A program made the position numbers and the translations under genes. DNA of 64,000 bases from Mycolicibacterium litorale. Its GTDB lineage: Bacteria > Actinomycetota > Actinomycetes > Mycobacteriales > Mycobacteriaceae. Location of the stretch: the NCBI GenBank assembly GCA_002007745.1, contig CP019882.1:434001-498000 (forward strand), read 5' to 3'. The notes below the pieces were generated by a model. That model was not told the DNA's origin. It ran no database searches and saw only the letters and a program-made list of their open reading frames with translations. Below, piece by piece: positions 37,080-44,997 of this stretch (its first letter is position 1; each line of letters starts with the position of its first letter).

Positions 37080-37408
37080 GCGCCCCGGTGCCGCCGGCTG
37101 TGTCGCGGCAGGTGTTCGCCGACATGGCGCGGCTGGTCGACCAGTTCGTTGATGGCGCCACTGACGACCACCGGCAGCAGCTGGTGCAGCTGTCGCGGCT
37201 GCTGCACAAGTCGTCGGATTATGCCGCCGCGCTCGCGGGAGAGCTGGCGGAGACGTCGGCCGAGTACGCGCGGGCGTGGCAGGAGCTGGATCACTACGCG
37301 GTGGCGGCGCAGCAGGCGCGCGAGGAGCGCGACCGTGCGCTGGCTCGGGTCACCGATCTTGAGGACGAACTGGCGGAACTCAATTCGACGAAAGCGGCCG
37401 AAGATTAG
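37076..37408 (+). CDS. Coiled-coil hypothetical phage protein
   Basis: A 110-residue protein, almost entirely alpha-helical with a strong coiled-coil C-terminus (QQAREERDRALARVTDLEDE). No enzyme motif is seen. It starts at GTG overlapping the previous stop (GTGA). A gap of 58 nt follows before the next gene, which has its own ribosome site. Confidence 0.7.
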   Translation: MSAPVPPAVSRQVFADMARLVDQFVDGATDDHRQQLVQLSRLLHKSSDYAAALAGELAETSAEYARAWQELDHYAVAAQQAREERDRALARVTDLEDELAELNSTKAAED

Positions 37409-37466
37409 CGGCCCGCCCCGGGCGTCATCCGGAACGGGCCATCAACACCGAAAGGAACCAGATCCG

Positions 37467-38228
37467 ATGTCAACCAGCAACGATACCCGCCCCACCTACC
37501 CAAGCCTGCCCGAAGAAATGCAGCAAGTCGTCACCAACCTCCAGAAACGCAACTGGATCCAAGGTCAAATGACCGAGGGTGAAGCCGTCTGCGCACACGG
37601 AGCCGTCCAAACCTGCAAAGACTTACGCCCCGGTGACGAGTGGATCATCCGCGCTGTCATGCGCACAAGGGGCGTAACCGAGCACTGGAACGACCAGCGC
37701 GGGCGCACCAAAGAAGAGGTCGTCGCCCGCATGATGACGATTGAGGTCACTGACGACGACTTGGCCGAGACTTTCGGCCCGTCATGGGCTTTGGTCGTGG
37801 CAGTCATTCGCCGAGCGGCCCTGCTGACTCTTGAAGAGACTACGCAGGCGGCCGCCGCCGGGGCCGCCGCCAGGGCCGCCGCCGGGGCCGCCGCCAGGGC
37901 CGCCGCCGGGGCCGCCGCCAGGGCCGCCGCCGGGGCCGCCGCCAGGGCCGCCGCCAGGGCCGCCGCCAGGGCCGCCGCCAGGGCCGCCGCCAGGGCCGCC
38001 GCCAGGGACGCCGCCAGGGCCGCCGCCAGGGCCGCCGCCGGGGCCGCCGCCAGGGCCGCCGCCAGGGACGCCGCCAGGGCCGCCGCCAGGGACGCCGCCA
38101 GGGCCGCCGTGGTCGCTGATCTCGTTGGCCAACACGGACTCACACAGGCCCACATCGACACGTTGATGAGCCCATGGGTTCAGGTGCTCGGCACCGACTG
38201 GCAGTCGGTTGTGACCACCGATGCGTGA
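37467..38228 (+). CDS. Phage protein with long Ala-rich tetrapeptide repeat
   Basis: A 253-residue protein started at ATG 37467 with AAAGGAA upstream. Residues 1 to about 125 form an ordinary domain (EMQQVVTNLQKRNWIQGQMT, EVTDDDLAETFGPSWALVV). About 20 tandem AAAR/AAAG/AARD tetrapeptides follow (about 130-213), then a 40-residue tail (ADLVGQHGLTQAHIDTLMSP). The repeat should be a long Ala helix with a basic stripe; its DNA is a 12-bp tandem array. No known family is recognised. Confidence 0.75.
   Translation: MSTSNDTRPTYPSLPEEMQQVVTNLQKRNWIQGQMTEGEAVCAHGAVQTCKDLRPGDEWIIRAVMRTRGVTEHWNDQRGRTKEEVVARMMTIEVTDDDLAETFGPSWALVVAVIRRAALLTLEETTQAAAAGAAARAAAGAAARAAAGAAARAAAGAAARAAARAAARAAARAAARAAARDAARAAARAAAGAAARAAARDAARAAARDAARAAVVADLVGQHGLTQAHIDTLMSPWVQVLGTDWQSVVTTDA
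37850..38108 (+). repeat. 12-bp tandem repeat array inside a coding region
   Basis: About 21 head-to-tail copies of GCCGCCGCCAGG with G/A changes at the last codon (GCCGCCGCCGGG, GCCGCCAGGGAC). Each unit encodes one AAAR-type tetrapeptide, so unit gain or loss preserves frame. Such arrays are prone to slipped-strand length change. Confidence 0.9.
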
Positions 38229-38544
38229 GATTCACAGCCCCGATTCGATGGGCGATGTTGGCGAACTGATGCGGGCGATATACGCGACCCATCCAAATCT
38301 ATCCGTCGCGATCAAGCTCAACCGGCACAGCGATTCGGACTACGCATCTGTTGAGGTGCTGGGGCTACCGGGGCACTTCGCGGACCTCGACGAGGAACGC
38401 GACGGAGAGTACATCTGGACCTCGATGACGCCAGGGCGTTACGGAATTCACCTCAACGGCTTCCGTGTTGACGGCGACCTGGCAGCAATGTTGGCGACGG
38501 CGTTGGCGTTCATCACCGCGCGTTCGACGGCGGTCGCGTCGTGA
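38221..38544 (+). CDS. Hypothetical phage protein
   Basis: A 107-residue soluble protein (IYATHPNLSVAIKLNRHSDS, GRYGIHLNGFRVDGDLAAML) with alternating beta and helical character. The first codons overlap the end of the previous gene by 8 nt and its stop overlaps the next GTG. No family is recognised. Confidence 0.65.
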   Translation: MREIHSPDSMGDVGELMRAIYATHPNLSVAIKLNRHSDSDYASVEVLGLPGHFADLDEERDGEYIWTSMTPGRYGIHLNGFRVDGDLAAMLATALAFITARSTAVAS

Positions 38545-38873
38545 GGCCGATGCGGGCGCGGAAGGTGCGTCGCTTGGCCGCCTGCGCGCTGTCCGGCGCG
38601 GTGCTGGCCGCCTGTGGTCTGGCGTGGGCGCAGGAGAGCAAAGCTGATCCGGTCGGGGAGGCTGCCGCCGCGGTGTGCTCCAGCCTGGACCGTGATCCGA
38701 CCGTGGCGAATGTGTCGCGGATGGTGACTGTCCTTGTGGAGCAGGGGCTTACGCCGTCGCAGGCTGGTCTGTTCATTGCCGGGTCGATATCGGAGTTGTG
38801 CACCCGGAATGCGCCGGTGTGGGAGGCGTTCGTGGACCGGTATGCGGTGGCGGTGCCGAAGGCGGTGGCCTGA
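38541..38873 (+). CDS. Secreted DUF732-like protein, possible lipoprotein
   Basis: A 110-residue protein with a basic N-region (RARKVRRLAACALSGAVLAA) and a signal peptide ending in either a lipobox (VLAAC) or a Sec cleavage site after SKA. The mature part resembles DUF732, common in mycobacteria and their phages: a helical domain with paired Cys (AAVCSSLDRDPTV, ISELCTRNAPVW). The role is unknown; exported DUF732 proteins expressed from a lysogen could alter the cell surface. GTG start overlapping the previous TGA. Confidence 0.72.
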   Translation: MRPMRARKVRRLAACALSGAVLAACGLAWAQESKADPVGEAAAAVCSSLDRDPTVANVSRMVTVLVEQGLTPSQAGLFIAGSISELCTRNAPVWEAFVDRYAVAVPKAVA

Positions 38874-38874
38874 A

Positions 38875-39093
38875 ATGGTGGAGATCACTGCCGCGGATGT
38901 TGATCGGTTCGTTGCGCGGGTGATGGATTCGGCGCGGCGGGTTCCGCGTCGTTGTTCACGGGGTCGGCATCGGATGCATCGGTTCGCGCACACGATCGCC
39001 GATGTCGGTGTAGTTCCTGCTGCGGGTTCCGGGTGGCGGTGTCTGCGTGATCGGTGCCGGACATGCGCGCGCCGCGAAAGGGTCGCGCCGTGA
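38875..39093 (+). CDS. Small Arg/Cys-rich phage protein
   Basis: A 72-residue basic protein (VDRFVARVMDSARRVPRRCS) ending in CLRDRCRTCARRE, a possible small metal-binding cluster. It begins 1 nt after the previous stop and its TGA overlaps the next GTG. No family is recognised. Confidence 0.55.
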   Translation: MVEITAADVDRFVARVMDSARRVPRRCSRGRHRMHRFAHTIADVGVVPAAGSGWRCLRDRCRTCARRERVAP

Positions 39094-39213
39094 CTGATCC
39101 GAATCCCACCCCCCCCCACCCCCCAATGCAGTCCACAGCCGATTGTGGTCGAGCAGTTCTGTCGGGCGATCATGCTCGGCGTCGTCAGCGAGGACCGCGA
39201 TGAGGGCGATTGA
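39090..39213 (+). pseudogene. Small phage protein, frame disturbed at poly-C tract
   Basis: GTG 39090 overlaps the upstream stop, as usual here, and begins MTDPNPTPPHPP. It then crosses C9 (39109-39117) and C6 (39119-39124). After the tract the protein-like reading PIVVEQFCRAIMLGVVSED lies in a frame shifted by +1, or equivalently missing two bases, and ends at TGA 39211. One lost C in each run would restore a protein of about 41 residues. The C-terminal part overlaps the next gene's ATG at 39200. Confidence 0.4.
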
Positions 39214-39454
39214 TTTCTCGCCCGACCCGAATCTCGATCGGGTGGGCCGTATTACGTCCGGCCTGGGTGAGCGTATCCGGGAGGAAGACCCTCGCGAGAT
39301 GTTCGACGAGTTGGTCAGTTTGTGCGCATGGCATCCGGCTAAGGCGGCGCAGATCATCATGTGTTTCGCTGTCTGGTTCGATCCGCTCGAGGACACGCCC
39401 ACGTTGGTGGGGCGGGCCCGGGCGGTGTCGGCGTCGCGGTTGGCGGCGTCGTGA
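39200..39454 (+). CDS. Hypothetical phage protein
   Basis: An 84-residue helical protein (MRAIDFSPDPNLDRVGRITS, EMFDELVSLCAWHPAKAAQI). ATG 39200 is preferred because residues encoded upstream in this frame look non-coding. The stop overlaps the following GTG. No family is recognised. Confidence 0.6.
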   Translation: MRAIDFSPDPNLDRVGRITSGLGERIREEDPREMFDELVSLCAWHPAKAAQIIMCFAVWFDPLEDTPTLVGRARAVSASRLAAS

Positions 39455-39636
39455 GTCCGCATCCGAAGCGCCGCGCGAACACGATCCGGCCGAAGCATCG
39501 CGGTACGGGCGGTAAGAGACTTCGCCGTAACGATATTCGGGCGTCGGATCTGCCGGTGATTGCGCGGGCGTTGGGGATCACGGTGGATGACCTGATCGAG
39601 ACGGGGAAGCGTTTACATGTTAGGGAGGGGTTCTGA
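39451..39636 (+). CDS. Small basic phage protein with HTH-like tail
   Basis: A 61-residue protein with a strongly basic N-terminus (HPKRRANTIRPKHRGTGGKR). Its C-terminus, DLPVIARALGITVDDLIETG, resembles the second half of an XRE HTH. It may be a DNA-binding accessory protein; this is inferred only from that short similarity. GTG overlaps the previous stop. Confidence 0.55.
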   Translation: MSPHPKRRANTIRPKHRGTGGKRLRRNDIRASDLPVIARALGITVDDLIETGKRLHVREGF

Positions 39637-39899
39637 TGGCTCGTCGGATGGTGTTCGTCGCGTTGGCGTTGTTTTGCGCCTCGTGGTGGGTGTTGTTTTT
39701 GAGTTTCTGGGCGTGGCTGGTGCTGCTGGTCGCGTCGATGGTGGGGGTCGTCGTTGCCGGCTACCTCGACCAGGATCGCAGCGATTGTGGTTACAGGGAC
39801 ACGCCTTTCGGGCATGGCCCGCATCCGTCGGCTGCGCCAGTGGTTGAGCTGTCCGAACGACGTGCGGTGTGGCCAAATGATGCTGGGAGTCCCGAATGA
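39636..39899 (+). CDS. Small phage membrane protein
   Basis: An 87-residue protein with two hydrophobic segments near the N-terminus (MVFVALALFCASWWVLFLSF and WAWLVLLVASMVGVVVAGYL) and a hydrophilic C-terminus. It should be a two-helix inner-membrane protein with a cytosolic or periplasmic tail. It starts by TGATG overlap with the previous gene. Its role is unknown; superinfection exclusion is one possibility. Confidence 0.62.
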   Translation: MARRMVFVALALFCASWWVLFLSFWAWLVLLVASMVGVVVAGYLDQDRSDCGYRDTPFGHGPHPSAAPVVELSERRAVWPNDAGSPE

Positions 39900-40516
39900 G
39901 TGTCACGAGTGTGCAACCAACGCTGCGGGAATGGCTGCATGGCCTGGTGTCCCGCCGGCCGCACCAAGTCATCGGCGGGGTTGATGACCCGTACCTGCTT
40001 CGCTGGCACCTCATCCCACGCAACCCCGTGCTGAACATCTACCTGCACAAGTTCCTCCGCAGCGACGACGACCGGGCGCTACACGATCACCCCTGGTGGT
40101 TCGTCAGTCTCATCCTGCGAGGCCAGTACGACGAGATCACAGACGCCGGCACCAAGCGCCGCCGCGCCGGCTCGATCGCCTACCGGCCCGCCACGTGGCG
40201 ACACCGTGTCGCCCTGCTGTGGAAGTCCTGCGCGTCCTGCGAGGGAACGGGAATCGGCTACGGGCAGGTACCAGATAGTCGGTGGATGGAGACCGATTGC
40301 GGCGCCTGTGACGGATCAGGAAACGGCCGCACACTGCCGTGCTGGACGATCATCGTCACCGGCCGCCGAGCACGCACCTGGGGCTTCTGGTGCCGGAAGG
40401 TGCAGCCGCTTAACTTCATCAACCCGGATGATGACAACTACACCGCCACTAGCGTTGCCGAGCGGTTCATCCCGTGGACTGAGTTCGGCGATGCGGGATG
40501 CGGTGAGGCGCAGTGA
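39896..40516 (+). CDS. Cupin-like phage protein with zinc-knuckle insertion
   Basis: A 206-residue protein. ALHDHPWWFVSLILRGQYDE (about residues 61-80) is a cupin-type beta-strand motif with paired His. Between about 110 and 140 two CxxCxGxG elements (CASCEGTGIG and CGACDGSGNG) resemble the DnaJ zinc knuckle. TWGFWCRKVQPLNFI follows. It may be a metal-dependent, cupin-fold enzyme of unknown reaction. ATGA overlap at its start. Confidence 0.65.
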   Translation: MSVTSVQPTLREWLHGLVSRRPHQVIGGVDDPYLLRWHLIPRNPVLNIYLHKFLRSDDDRALHDHPWWFVSLILRGQYDEITDAGTKRRRAGSIAYRPATWRHRVALLWKSCASCEGTGIGYGQVPDSRWMETDCGACDGSGNGRTLPCWTIIVTGRRARTWGFWCRKVQPLNFINPDDDNYTATSVAERFIPWTEFGDAGCGEAQ

Positions 40517-40722
40517 GCTACGACCGGCGCGCGGAGTTGCGAGAGACCAGTGAAGCGGCGGCCGAGCGGGCGGCCGGTGACCGGGTGGAGTACTCCAGTG
40601 CGCGCCGCAGCAGCGGTGGTACGTGCCCGCCCGGCCGGCATCGGCCCGTCCCGACGCGGAACGGTGGAGGCGTGTGCGCGTGCGGGTTTGTCGTCGACCG
40701 AGACGAGGTCGCCGATGTCTGA
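40513..40722 (+). CDS. Small phage protein
   Basis: A 69-residue protein, acidic-basic helix at the start (YDRRAELRETSEAAAERAAG) and a Cys-containing C-terminus (GTCPPGRHRPVP, VCACGFVVDRDE) that could bind a metal. GTG overlaps the previous TGA, and its end overlaps the next gene by 8 nt. No family is recognised. Confidence 0.55.
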   Translation: MSYDRRAELRETSEAAAERAAGDRVEYSSARRSSGGTCPPGRHRPVPTRNGGGVCACGFVVDRDEVADV

Positions 40723-41155
40723 CCGCATCACCGACACCATCGCCACGGCGCTCGGACGGCATTCCATCGAGCGGAGCTTGCGCATCGGCGGTGGGGAACG
40801 CAAAGAATGGTGGAACTGCATCGAGTGTGACTGGGTCTCTGAAATATTCGAGATCGGATCGGTCAGCGGCGAATCGCTTCAGCGCGACCACCACGCTGCC
40901 GTGATCGTGGCAGCGCTGAAGGCTCAGCGCATCGCCGTCGTGGAATTGCCGCAGGACGTGATTATTCCGACGGGTTGGGGCGACGACTGCCTGGGTGCCT
41001 GGCCAACTACGTCCGAGACAGATCCTGTCAGCGCATGGCCGGGACACCAGGTCGTTACCCCTGACGACCGTTGGATGCCGTCCCGGGATGCGCGCTCGCT
41101 GGAGGCAGCCCTATTGGCTGCCGCTGACGCTGCCGAGGCGGTGTCTGGTGGCTGA
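40715..41155 (+). CDS. Hypothetical phage protein
   Basis: A 146-residue protein. The N-terminal half (TIATALGRHSIERSLRIGGG, WWNCIECDWVSEIF) has a CxxC pair and then a helix (HHAAVIVAALKAQRIAVVEL). The C-terminal half reads as a short Pro/Trp-rich region and a final Ala-rich helix. It precedes the exonuclease gene and overlaps it by 8 nt. Confidence 0.6.
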   Translation: MSDRITDTIATALGRHSIERSLRIGGGERKEWWNCIECDWVSEIFEIGSVSGESLQRDHHAAVIVAALKAQRIAVVELPQDVIIPTGWGDDCLGAWPTTSETDPVSAWPGHQVVTPDDRWMPSRDARSLEAALLAAADAAEAVSGG

Positions 41156-42083
41156 GCAGCGCAACGACGGCCGCTACAACGGAATTCCTGACGAGCAATA
41201 CCACGCAGACCGATCCTCACTGTCGGTGTCGGGCGCGAAATTACTGCTGCCGCCGTCCTGCCCAGCGAAGTTCCGCCACTACATGGACAACCCGAAACCA
41301 ACCAAAAAGGTGTGGGACTTCGGGCACGTCGCGCACCGGCTCATCCTCGGCAAGGGTGTTGAGATTGCGGTCCTGGATCCAGCAGTGCATGGCCTGACGA
41401 AAGATGGCGATGCCGCGTCGAATCCAGCCGCCACTACCAGCTGGAAGCAGGCTGCCGCCGAGGCGCGTGAGCGTGGCGCTACCCCAATCCACATCGACGA
41501 GTATCGGCGCGCTGAGGCGATGGCCAACGCGGTGCTGAACGATCCGATCGCCGGCCCTACTTTCGAGCAGGGCGAGGCTGAGCAGTCGTTCTACTGCATG
41601 GATGCGATCACCGGTGTGCAGTTGCGGGGCCGCACTGACTGGTGGTGCGGCGACAACGTCGACGACGTCAAAACCTCTGTCACCGCCAATCCTGCCGAGT
41701 TGGACCGTGCGTTCTGGAAACTCGGGTACTGGATGCAGGCCGCCTGGTACCGAGACCTGTTGATAGCTCTTGGCATCTCAGAGAATCCGCGGTTCCGGTT
41801 CGTGGTGGTGGAGAAGGATCCGCCGCACATCGTGCAGGTGGTGGAGTACGACGACGACGCCCTCGCGGAGGGGCGTCGGGTGAACCGGCAGGCCATCGAA
41901 ACCTTTGCCCGCTGCCGGGATTCAGGACGGTGGCCGGCCTATGCAGATGGGGTGGTGACGTTGAGTCCTCCGCGGTGGTGGCGCAACGCCGACGGCCTCA
42001 CCGCCTACGAGATAGACCAGGCCGCTACGCAGGCCGAAGCAGATGCACTGATCGCCGAATTGGAAGGGATTTACACCAAGTGA
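41148..42083 (+). CDS. PD-(D/E)XK exonuclease (RecB/RecE-like) paired with RecT
   Basis: A 311-residue nuclease of the PDDEXK/DUF3799 type found beside RecT in phages. GIPDEQYHADRSSLSVSGAK begins it, DFGHVAHRLILG follows, and LRGRTDWWCGDNVDDVKTS supplies the catalytic Asp and D-x-K pair, while YWMQAAWYRDLL is the late helix with the Q/Y motif. It would resect double-stranded ends to give 3' single strands for RecT annealing. GTG 41148 is chosen by overlap with the upstream stop; its own stop overlaps recT (GTGA). Confidence 0.85.
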   Translation: MAEQRNDGRYNGIPDEQYHADRSSLSVSGAKLLLPPSCPAKFRHYMDNPKPTKKVWDFGHVAHRLILGKGVEIAVLDPAVHGLTKDGDAASNPAATTSWKQAAAEARERGATPIHIDEYRRAEAMANAVLNDPIAGPTFEQGEAEQSFYCMDAITGVQLRGRTDWWCGDNVDDVKTSVTANPAELDRAFWKLGYWMQAAWYRDLLIALGISENPRFRFVVVEKDPPHIVQVVEYDDDALAEGRRVNRQAIETFARCRDSGRWPAYADGVVTLSPPRWWRNADGLTAYEIDQAATQAEADALIAELEGIYTK

Positions 42084-43090
42084 CAAGCACCGAAGTGGTT
42101 CGCCAGACACCCAAGCAGAAGACGTTGGCGAAGCTCATCACTGACATGACACCCGAGTTAGCGAAGGCGCTCCCGCGGCACGTCACCCCGGAGCGGATGG
42201 CGCGTATCGCCGTCACGGTCGTGCGGGCGACCCCGAAGCTGGCGGAGTGTGACCCCGCATCGTTCTTGGGTGCGTTGCTCACCGCCAGCCAGCTGGGGCT
42301 GGAGCCCGGACCGACCGGTGAAGCCTATTTCGTTCCGTACAAGACGACGTGCACATTCATCCCCGGATATCGCGGGTTGATCAAGTTGGCCCGCCAGTCT
42401 GGTCAGGTGTCCGACATCTATGCCGAGCTGGTGTACGCCAATGACACCTACAAGGTGACGCTCGGGTTGCACCGTGACATCGAGCACACGGTCAATGACC
42501 GGAACGACCGGGGTGAAGTCACCGACGTGTATGCGGTGGCGAAATTTAAGGACGGGACAACCACTTTCGTCACGATGACCCGCAACGAGGTGGAGGCGAT
42601 CCGGAAGCGGTCGATGGCGGCGAACAACGGGCCGTGGGTGACGGACTGGAACGCGATGGCGAAGAAAACCGCTGTCCGCCAACTGTCGAAGTGGCTGCCG
42701 TTGTCACCGGAATTCAACACCGCGACGGCACTTGATGGGTCGGTGCGCACCGACATCGGGCCGCTGGACGCCTATCAGCCTGAGTTCGTCGACGGAGAGG
42801 TCGTGGCGGATGCGCAGGCGATCGAGAGCCCCACCGAGTCTGACTCTCCCGTGGAGTCGTCCGCAGGTGAGTCGGTCGTCGCGGACGGTGGGACGGGCAA
42901 GCCGCGGATGGCTACGAAAACGCAACTCGCCCAGCTGAAGAACATCCGCGAGCAGGAGAAGTACGACACCGACGATGAATGGTTCGGCTACATGGCCGAC
43001 GTGGCTGGTGTGGGGGCCACCCGGGAGTCAGAGATCACGTTCGACGACGCTACCCGCGTCATCGCCCTGTTCCAGGGGCAGGAATCGTGA
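42080..43090 (+). CDS. recT: RecT single-strand annealing protein
   Basis: A 336-residue protein. KALPRHVTPERMARIAVTVV, SFLGALLTASQLGLEPGPTG, CTFIPGYRGLIKLARQSGQV and WNAMAKKTAVRQLSKWLP are hallmark RecT blocks in order. The C-terminal 100 residues are an acidic linker and small helical tail. It anneals complementary strands during phage recombination, working with the preceding nuclease. GTG start overlapping TGA. Confidence 0.92.
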   Translation: MTSTEVVRQTPKQKTLAKLITDMTPELAKALPRHVTPERMARIAVTVVRATPKLAECDPASFLGALLTASQLGLEPGPTGEAYFVPYKTTCTFIPGYRGLIKLARQSGQVSDIYAELVYANDTYKVTLGLHRDIEHTVNDRNDRGEVTDVYAVAKFKDGTTTFVTMTRNEVEAIRKRSMAANNGPWVTDWNAMAKKTAVRQLSKWLPLSPEFNTATALDGSVRTDIGPLDAYQPEFVDGEVVADAQAIESPTESDSPVESSAGESVVADGGTGKPRMATKTQLAQLKNIREQEKYDTDDEWFGYMADVAGVGATRESEITFDDATRVIALFQGQES

Positions 43091-43290
43091 AAGTGCAAGC
43101 GAGGGTTGAGGGTGCACTGACGCTCGGCGATCTCCGCAGGCTCTTCCGCGAGACGGGCGGATGGTCAGACAGCTGTCCCGTAGAGGTCGGCCGCGACTCC
43201 ATCACCACGAATCGATACATCACCGTTACTGAAAACGACTCCCAACGTGAGCAATCCGCGGAAGAACAACCGAAGGCGAGCAGGCCGTGA
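43087..43290 (+). CDS. Hypothetical phage protein
   Basis: A 67-residue protein with mixed beta/helix start (VQARVEGALTLGDLRRLFRE) and a polar tail (NDSQREQSAEEQPKASRP). It sits between recT and the clamp-like gene with 4-nt overlaps on both sides. No family is recognised. Confidence 0.58.
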   Translation: MKVQARVEGALTLGDLRRLFRETGGWSDSCPVEVGRDSITTNRYITVTENDSQREQSAEEQPKASRP

Positions 43291-44114
43291 CCATCACTGT
43301 TGCAACCAAGAAACTGATCGACGCCCTGACCGACGGAATGCAAACCGCGTACAGCGGTATCCATTTGGGCACCCATCGTGGTCCGTTCGGTGAGGAGCCA
43401 GGCGACGTCGACCTCTTATCGGTGACCTCGAGCACCGGTTACGTTGCCGGACACACGTGGCTGCCGTGTGAGGGGCAGATGGCCGCGATGGTGTGGCCTG
43501 TCAGTGACACGAAAACCGTTGTGACGATCGCGCGTAGCTTGCTGGCGCGGCGCGGGAAGGAACACACCGTCGACATCGACATGGTGGTGGCGGATCCACC
43601 GGAGGACGGCGGTAAGGATGGAGAGCACCCGGGTTGGGTGGTGACGGTTCGGGAGACGCCGGCGTTGTTCGAGTCGGACACGGAGTTCCAGTTCCACGCG
43701 TTCCCTGAGGGGAGGTTCCCGATTGACGGTGTGAATCGGATGTTGCGGGGGTTGTTCAGACCGACCGAGGGGTTCGAGGAGTCGCCGCTGACGGTGTGGT
43801 CGGCGAGCGTCATCGGTCCGGTGGTGGCGGTCGCGCAGCGCCGCAATTCCACGATGCAGTTCTTTACTTCGCCGCAGACGCATCGGGTGTTGGTGCAGAT
43901 CGGTGACAACTGGCTGGGTGCTGTGATGCCGGTGAAGGTGGGGTCGGAGACGCGGACGGATGGGCCGTCGGTTGAGCCCGTGCTGCCGGAGCTGCCGGAG
44001 AGCGCATTGGCCGACATGCTGAACGACGGCGGCGAGGCTGGCTCGGGGGACGACTCCCCGGGGTCGATGGACAGCCTGTTCAGTGACGCACCGAAGCCCG
44101 CTGGCGGCGAGTGA
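43287..44114 (+). CDS. Phage protein, possible sliding-clamp-like fold
   Basis: A 275-residue protein rich in beta strands (GYVAGHTWLPCEGQMAAMVW, TVDIDMVVADPP, WVVTVRETPALFESDTEFQF). NSTMQFFTSPQTHRVLVQIG near the C-terminal part of the fold resembles the last strands of beta-clamp proteins, and an acidic disordered tail follows (DGGEAGSGDDSPGSMDSLF). The location between recT and RusA fits a replication or recombination role. The clamp assignment is a weak structural guess. Confidence 0.5.
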   Translation: MTITVATKKLIDALTDGMQTAYSGIHLGTHRGPFGEEPGDVDLLSVTSSTGYVAGHTWLPCEGQMAAMVWPVSDTKTVVTIARSLLARRGKEHTVDIDMVVADPPEDGGKDGEHPGWVVTVRETPALFESDTEFQFHAFPEGRFPIDGVNRMLRGLFRPTEGFEESPLTVWSASVIGPVVAVAQRRNSTMQFFTSPQTHRVLVQIGDNWLGAVMPVKVGSETRTDGPSVEPVLPELPESALADMLNDGGEAGSGDDSPGSMDSLFSDAPKPAGGE

Positions 44115-44542
44115 TGTTCCCGCTTCCGGCAGTTGGTGTTCGGCTCGAGTTCTTTGTGCCGGGGAAGGCTGCCCCGCAAGGCAGTAAGCGTCATGTCGGG
44201 CGCGGCATCTTGGTCGAGTCGTCGAAAGAGGTTGGGCCGTGGCGGGAACGTGTCGCGTTGGCGGCTCACAACGCGATGCTGGGTCGGGCTCTAATCGCGG
44301 GGGCTGTCTCGGTGGAGCTGAACTTCGTGCTGCCACGGCCGAAGTCAGCACCCAAACGGTCGACGCCGAAGGCCACGAAACGTCCTGACTTGGACAAGCT
44401 CGAGCGCGCGGTATTGGACGCGCTCACTGACGTGTGCTTCGCCGACGACTCCCAGGTGGTAGCGCTGTCGGGCTATAAGCGGCTCGCTGAGATCGGCGAG
44501 ACGGCAGGTGTTCACATTCGAGTATTGGAGGACGACCAGTGA
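44111..44542 (+). CDS. RusA-family Holliday junction resolvase
   Basis: Up to 143 residues. RLEFFVPGKAAPQGSKRHVG at the start and KRPDLDKLERAVLDALTDV followed by CFADDSQVVALSGYKRL are the RusA signatures; the conserved acidic residues bind catalytic Mg. It cleaves four-way junctions made during phage recombination. Either GTG 44111 (GTGA overlap) or ATG 44114 may be used. Confidence 0.9.
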   Translation: MMFPLPAVGVRLEFFVPGKAAPQGSKRHVGRGILVESSKEVGPWRERVALAAHNAMLGRALIAGAVSVELNFVLPRPKSAPKRSTPKATKRPDLDKLERAVLDALTDVCFADDSQVVALSGYKRLAEIGETAGVHIRVLEDDQ

Positions 44543-44793
44543 AGCGACCAATCCGAATCGATCAGCGTGAGAACGGTCAGGGGGACTACTGGTACACCCT
44601 GCGCGGTGGTAACGGCGCGAATACCACCACGTCGAAAATGTACGACACCCGCGACGGCGCCAAGCGGGCAGCGCGCGGCATCATCGCCGCGATCACGCCG
44701 GCGCCGGTCGTGTTCCAGTACTGGAGCGGCCCGACGACGGTCGGTGGCCGCGGTGAACTGCGCCTAGTGACGGAGCGGCTCAATGGCGCCTGA
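44539..44793 (+). CDS. DUF1508/YegP-like small protein
   Basis: An 84-residue protein. DYWYTLRGGNGANTTTSKMY followed by DGAKRAARGII is the pattern of the DUF1508 (YegP) fold, a short beta-sheet/helix domain of unknown function that in phages is often single copy, as here. ATGA-type overlap with the resolvase gene. Confidence 0.7.
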   Translation: MKRPIRIDQRENGQGDYWYTLRGGNGANTTTSKMYDTRDGAKRAARGIIAAITPAPVVFQYWSGPTTVGGRGELRLVTERLNGA

Positions 44794-44997
44794 CTTGTTC
44801 ATACCACCCCACGTTGGCAAGCGTGCCTACGACAACTATGAGATGGGCGAAAACGGCTGCCATATCAGCCGCTACGCCACGGTGAACAAACACCCGGGGA
44901 TCGGGCAAGTAGGGCTAACCGAAGCCATCGACACTGCCGCCTCTGCGCGCAACTGCATCGGCAGGCGTACGTGGACCGCCAAAAGGCCAGTGTCTGA
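44783..44997 (+). pseudogene. Small Cys/His phage protein, frame-broken
   Basis: ATG 44783 begins APDLFIPPHVGKRAYDNYEM, ENGCHISRYATVNKH. After the CCCGGGG run (44893-44899) the protein-like reading SHRHCRLCAQLHRQAYVDRQ lies one base out of frame and ends at TGA 44995-44997. That stop then overlaps the ATG of the next gene (TGATG) as is usual in this operon. One added base gives about 71 residues with a CxxC pair, possibly a small zinc protein or HNH remnant. As written the frame runs on to 45010. Confidence 0.5.

Noticed and set aside
37850..38108. CRISPR array
   Set aside because: Units are 12 bp, directly abutting, with no spacers.
37782..38153. Collagen-like GPGG repeat protein on the minus strand, and a Pro-rich frame on the plus strand
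   Set aside because: Both are shadows of the 12-bp tandem array in the AAAR-repeat gene; neither has a ribosome site or non-repetitive domain, and the AAAR frame has both.
43287..44114. Firm assignment as DnaN-type sliding clamp
   Set aside because: Only strand pattern and neighbourhood support it; no clamp signature could be confirmed by eye.
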